Below are positions 7,626 through 10,760 of a DNA stretch of 10,760 nucleotides, one piece after another. The translations under genes and the position numbers were made by a program. The notes under the pieces were generated by a model that saw nothing but the letters and a program-made list of their open reading frames with translations, made no database searches and had not been told where the DNA came from. The DNA lies in contig JAFYIC010000167.1 of the NCBI GenBank assembly GCA_017538845.1, positions 1 through 10,760 on the forward strand. Reading direction: 5' to 3'. The first letter of the stretch is position 1; each line of letters opens with the position of its first letter. The stretch is from Bacillota bacterium (lineage in GTDB: Bacteria; Bacillota; Clostridia; Peptostreptococcales; Anaerovoracaceae).

Positions 7626-7985
7626 ATGAGTGATAAGAAATATACGATCCAGGACTTCCAGGATGTCACGGCTGACGGCCTTCTCCCGAGAGTGAGAGAA
7701 CTCAAAGCTGACGGATACAGACTGGCTCAGATGTGCGCCAGCAAGGAGGAAGAAGGATTCCAGATACTGTATACCTTTGACAAGGATCATGTATTACTGA
7801 ATCTGAGACTTATAATCCCGGAGGAAGAAGAGGTTCAGAGCATCACTGCTGAGTACTGGCCTGCATTCATTTATGAGAATGAGATGCACGATCTGTTCGG
7901 TATCAAGATCATGAACAATGCGCTTGATTACGGCGGTCACTTCTTCAAGGTTTCCGAACCGACTCCATGGAATCCAAAGAATTAA
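7626..7985 (+). CDS. echD: Ech hydrogenase subunit EchD (NuoC-like)
   Basis: This is the small peripheral-arm subunit homologous to the 30-kDa NuoC family, with no cofactor. It helps assemble the EchC-EchE module. It has 119 residues, shorter than NuoC, which is normal for EchD. The recognisable signature is YENEMHDLFGIKI (83-95), matching the family ERExxDLFGI motif, preceded by the strand-rich segment LLNLRLIIPEEEEVQSIT. The ATG follows the echC stop with no gap and has GGAGG (7613-7617) eight bases upstream, inside the end of echC. Identification rests on the motif plus its place between echC and echE. Confidence 0.9.
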   Translation: MSDKKYTIQDFQDVTADGLLPRVRELKADGYRLAQMCASKEEEGFQILYTFDKDHVLLNLRLIIPEEEEVQSITAEYWPAFIYENEMHDLFGIKIMNNALDYGGHFFKVSEPTPWNPKN

Positions 7986-8003
7986 GAAAGGAAGGTAGAA
8001 TCA

Positions 8004-9083
8004 ATGGCTAAAAGAACGATCATTCCTTTCGGACCACAGCACCCGGTACTTCCTGAACCGGTGCATCTCGACCTGGTCATCGAAGATGAAACAGTCGTAG
8101 AGGCGATCCCTTCTATTGGATTTATTCATAGAGGTTTGGAAAAGCTGGTGGAAAAAAAGGAATATACCGAAATGGTATATGTAATAGAGAGAATATGCGG
8201 AATCTGCAGTTTCGGCCACGGCTGGGGATACGTACACTGTGTTGAAGGCGCCATGGGTGTAGAGGTGCCTGAGAGAGCAGAGTACCTCAGAACCATCCTT
8301 CACGAACTGGGCAGGATCCACAGCCACCTTCTGTGGCTCGGACTTCTGGCTGACGGTTTCGGTTTCGAATCACTGTTCCAGCACTGCTGGAGAATCAGGG
8401 AGACCGTGCTTGACCTGTTCGAAGAAACTACAGGCGGACGTGTAGTCTTCTCGATCTGCAAAGTCGGTGGAATGAACAAGGACATCGACAATGATACTCT
8501 CAAGAAGATAGTTACTACTCTGAGAGGAATCGAAAAAGAGATCAAGCAGTACACAGACGTATTCCTTGAGGACACCTCAGTAAAGAACAGACTTTGCGGA
8601 GTCGGCGTACTGAGCAAACAGGATGCCATCGATCTGTGTGCAGTTGGTCCTGTAGCAAGAGCATCCGGAGTTGAGCAGGATATCCGTCTTGCAGGAACCG
8701 GAATGTATCAGGAACTGGGATTTGAGCCTATCATCGAAGAGGCAGGCGACTGCTATGCAAGATGTAAGGTTCGTATCCGTGAGGTCTTCCAGTCCATCGA
8801 TCTTATCGATAAGGCTGTTGCGAAGATCCCCGACGGAGAAATCGACGCGAAAGTTAAAGGAAACGTTGAAGGTGAATTCATAACAAGAATGGAACAGCCG
8901 AGAGGCGAAGCCGTTTACTATTGTAAGGGTCAGGGAACCAAGTTCTTAGAGAGAATGAGAGTCAGGACCCCGACAAACATGAATATACCTGCAATGGTGA
9001 AGATGCTCCAGGGATGCGATCTGGCAGACGTACCGATGGTAGTACTGACGATCGACCCATGCATCAGTTGTACAGAAAGGTAG
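8004..9083 (+). CDS. echE: Ech hydrogenase catalytic large subunit EchE ([NiFe] site)
   Basis: This subunit carries the [NiFe] active site that reduces protons to H2 (or the reverse), and is related to NuoD of complex I. It has 359 residues. The N-terminal L1 motif is ERICGICSFGHGWGY, with C65 and C68 as metal ligands and nearby H72. The C-terminal L2 motif is DPCISCTER, with C353 and C356. All four nickel-binding cysteines are therefore present. Other supports are GPQHPVLPEPV at the start, SIGFIHRGLEKL, and HELGRIHSHLLWLG. The stop comes directly after the Arg of DPCxxCxxR, so there is no C-terminal propeptide of the kind most [NiFe] hydrogenases must have cleaved. GGAAGG at 7990-7995 is eight bases before the ATG. 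Maturation would still need Hyp proteins, which are not encoded in the window. Confidence 0.97.
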   Translation: MAKRTIIPFGPQHPVLPEPVHLDLVIEDETVVEAIPSIGFIHRGLEKLVEKKEYTEMVYVIERICGICSFGHGWGYVHCVEGAMGVEVPERAEYLRTILHELGRIHSHLLWLGLLADGFGFESLFQHCWRIRETVLDLFEETTGGRVVFSICKVGGMNKDIDNDTLKKIVTTLRGIEKEIKQYTDVFLEDTSVKNRLCGVGVLSKQDAIDLCAVGPVARASGVEQDIRLAGTGMYQELGFEPIIEEAGDCYARCKVRIREVFQSIDLIDKAVAKIPDGEIDAKVKGNVEGEFITRMEQPRGEAVYYCKGQGTKFLERMRVRTPTNMNIPAMVKMLQGCDLADVPMVVLTIDPCISCTER

Positions 9084-9087
9084 GTGA
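9082..9087 (+). promoter_or_regulatory. Ribosome binding site that decides the echF start
   Basis: AGGTGA overlaps the echE stop and lies five bases before GTG 9093. An upstream GTG at 9084 sits inside this site, so 9093 is the likelier start. A GTG start is less usual than the ATGs of the other ech genes. Confidence 0.55.
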
Positions 9088-9092
9088 GAGTA

Positions 9093-9656
9093 GTGGCAAC
9101 ATTCAAAATAGGCAGATTGGTTATGAAAAGTCTGTTCAAGAAGCCTGCAACTCTTATGTACCCGGTAATTGCCAGAGAATGGCAGGAACGTACAAGAGGA
9201 GCTGTAGTCATCAATCCTGAAGACTGTATAGGATGCGGAATGTGTCAGAGAAAGTGCCCGACCAACGCTATTACAGTCGACAGAAACGCAGGCACCTGGG
9301 AGATCCAGAGAATGCAGTGCATCCAGTGCGCTCATTGTACAGAGGACTGCCCGAAGAAATGCCTCTCAATGGATCCGAAATACACAGCGCCGGCAACAGA
9401 GAAAGTTATCGATACTTTCGAGATCCCAACAAAGAAAGCTGCAGAGCCTAAGGCTGACGCAGCAGGCGGCGATGCGGCAGGCGGCAAAGTAAAGTGCAAC
9501 ACAGACGAATGTGTATACTGCGGACTTTGCGCAAAGAACTGTCCTGTTGAAGCTATCACAGTAAACCGTGATGAGAAGAAATGGGAAGTAAGCGACGAGT
9601 GTATCGGCTGCGGCGCATGTGTAGAAAAGTGCCCCAAGAAATGTCTTGAGCTCTAA
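9093..9656 (+). CDS. echF: Ech hydrogenase ferredoxin-like subunit EchF with four [4Fe-4S] motifs
   Basis: This is the polyferredoxin-type subunit (NuoI-like) that takes electrons from soluble ferredoxin and passes them to EchC. From GTG 9093 it has 187 residues. The N-terminus FKKPATLMYPVIAREW is typical of EchF. Two cluster motifs follow: C45-C48-C51-C55 (CIGCGMCQRKCP) and C76-C79-C82-C86 (CIQCAHCTEDCP). After an Ala/Gly/Lys linker (about 105-133, including AAGGDAAGG) there is a second pair: C140-C143-C146-C150 (CVYCGLCAKNCP) and C170-C173-C176-C180 (CIGCGACVEKCP). The described EchF has two clusters, so this looks like a module duplication or a fused ferredoxin. Using GTG 9084 instead would add three residues. 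It is the last gene of the operon. Confidence 0.93.
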   Translation: MATFKIGRLVMKSLFKKPATLMYPVIAREWQERTRGAVVINPEDCIGCGMCQRKCPTNAITVDRNAGTWEIQRMQCIQCAHCTEDCPKKCLSMDPKYTAPATEKVIDTFEIPTKKAAEPKADAAGGDAAGGKVKCNTDECVYCGLCAKNCPVEAITVNRDEKKWEVSDECIGCGACVEKCPKKCLEL

Positions 9657-9678
9657 AGCGGCGTAACTTAAACAGACA

Positions 9679-9710
9679 AAAAGACTGCTCTCGAAAGAGG
9701 GCAGTCTTTT
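9679..9710 (+). terminator. Intrinsic terminator of the ech operon
   Basis: AAAAGACTGCTCTC (9679-9692) pairs with GAGGGCAGTCTTTT (9697-9710): 14 pairs with one G-U wobble and a GAAA tetraloop. It begins 22 bases after echF. The A-run on the left (9678-9682) and T-run on the right mean it could stop transcription from either side. Confidence 0.92.
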
Positions 9711-9735
9711 CATTGTTAAAAAAGCCACAAACATA

Positions 9736-9747
9736 TTGAAATTTCAA
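9736..9747 (+). promoter_or_regulatory. Perfect 12-base palindrome upstream of the PFOR gene
   Basis: TTGAAATTTCAA is a perfect inverted repeat with no spacer. It lies in the AT-rich leader between the ech terminator and the PFOR gene, about 34 bases before the TTGACA box. It could be a binding site for a dimeric regulator. AT-rich DNA yields some palindromes by chance, so this is only a candidate. Confidence 0.35.
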
Positions 9748-9780
9748 AGGTTTTGTATATTGTATTTTTTTTAGTACACA

Positions 9781-9809
9781 TTGACAGTGGAGGGTTGTTG
9801 TAATAAAGT
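9781..9809 (+). promoter_or_regulatory. Candidate promoter for the PFOR gene
   Basis: A perfect -35 box TTGACA (9781-9786) is followed after 17 bases by TAAAGT (9804-9809), a weak -10 box. Other AT-rich -10-like hexamers lie close by (TAATAA 9801-9806, TATATT 9809-9814, TATTAT 9811-9816) but with poor spacing. The leader to the ATG would be about 70 bases. The terminator upstream implies that a promoter must exist in this gap. Confidence 0.45.
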
Positions 9810-9849
9810 ATATTATAGGCACAAATGGATTATATTCAGACAGTTTTAG

Positions 9850-10760
<911 letters not shown>

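Noticed and set aside
7161..7790. 209-codon open frame on the - strand
   Set aside because: It is fully antisense to echC and echD, both certain from motifs. It has no recognisable domain and looks like a shadow.
9713..9730. TTGTTAA followed by A-rich DNA as a Rex site before the PFOR gene
   Set aside because: Only one half-site is present and it sits beside the ech terminator, far from the promoter candidate.

Overview
The window looks like a chromosomal segment of a strictly anaerobic, fermentative bacterium, most likely a Clostridia-type Firmicute. This rests on the dnaX-ybaB-recR order, strong AGGAGG-type ribosome binding sites, sigma-A-like promoters, and an Ech hydrogenase next to pyruvate:ferredoxin oxidoreductase. 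Base composition is moderate, roughly half GC. No rRNA, tRNA, CRISPR array, insertion sequence or phage gene was seen. All real genes lie on the + strand.

Left part (1-2396): a DNA maintenance cluster. It holds the 3' part of dnaX (5' end outside the window; long Gln/Pro-rich linker), a YbaB/EbfC nucleoid-associated protein gene and recR, tightly packed and probably co-transcribed. Next (2433-4102) is an APC-superfamily amino acid/polyamine permease whose reading frame breaks near its 3' end. The last ~110 codons continue in the -1 frame, so it is a recent frameshift mutation, a sequencing/assembly error, or an unusual two-part gene. A strong intrinsic terminator (4158-4188) closes this half.

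Middle part (4212-9710): one compact six-gene operon, echABCDEF, for a membrane-bound energy-converting [NiFe] hydrogenase (group 4 Ech type). It has its own promoter (TTGAAA-17-TAGAAT), almost no intergenic space, and a GAAA-loop terminator at the end. EchA and EchB form the ion-translocating membrane arm; EchC, D, E and F form the peripheral electron-transfer and catalytic arm. Two details stand out. The catalytic subunit EchE ends exactly at DPCxxCxxR with no C-terminal propeptide. EchF carries four rather than two [4Fe-4S] motifs, apparently from duplication of a two-cluster module.

Right part (9711-10760): a 178-base AT-rich leader with a perfect 12-base palindrome and a promoter candidate, then the 5' third or less of a pyruvate:ferredoxin oxidoreductase gene (nifJ type) that runs off the window. 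Functionally, PFOR would reduce ferredoxin with pyruvate, and Ech would oxidise it by reducing protons to H2 while exporting H+ or Na+. No gap without a gene exceeds 300 bases; the longest are 4103-4285 and 9657-9888, both described below.

The gene families are all known. I do not see a wholly new system; the best candidates for novelty are the four-cluster EchF beside PFOR and the broken permease.
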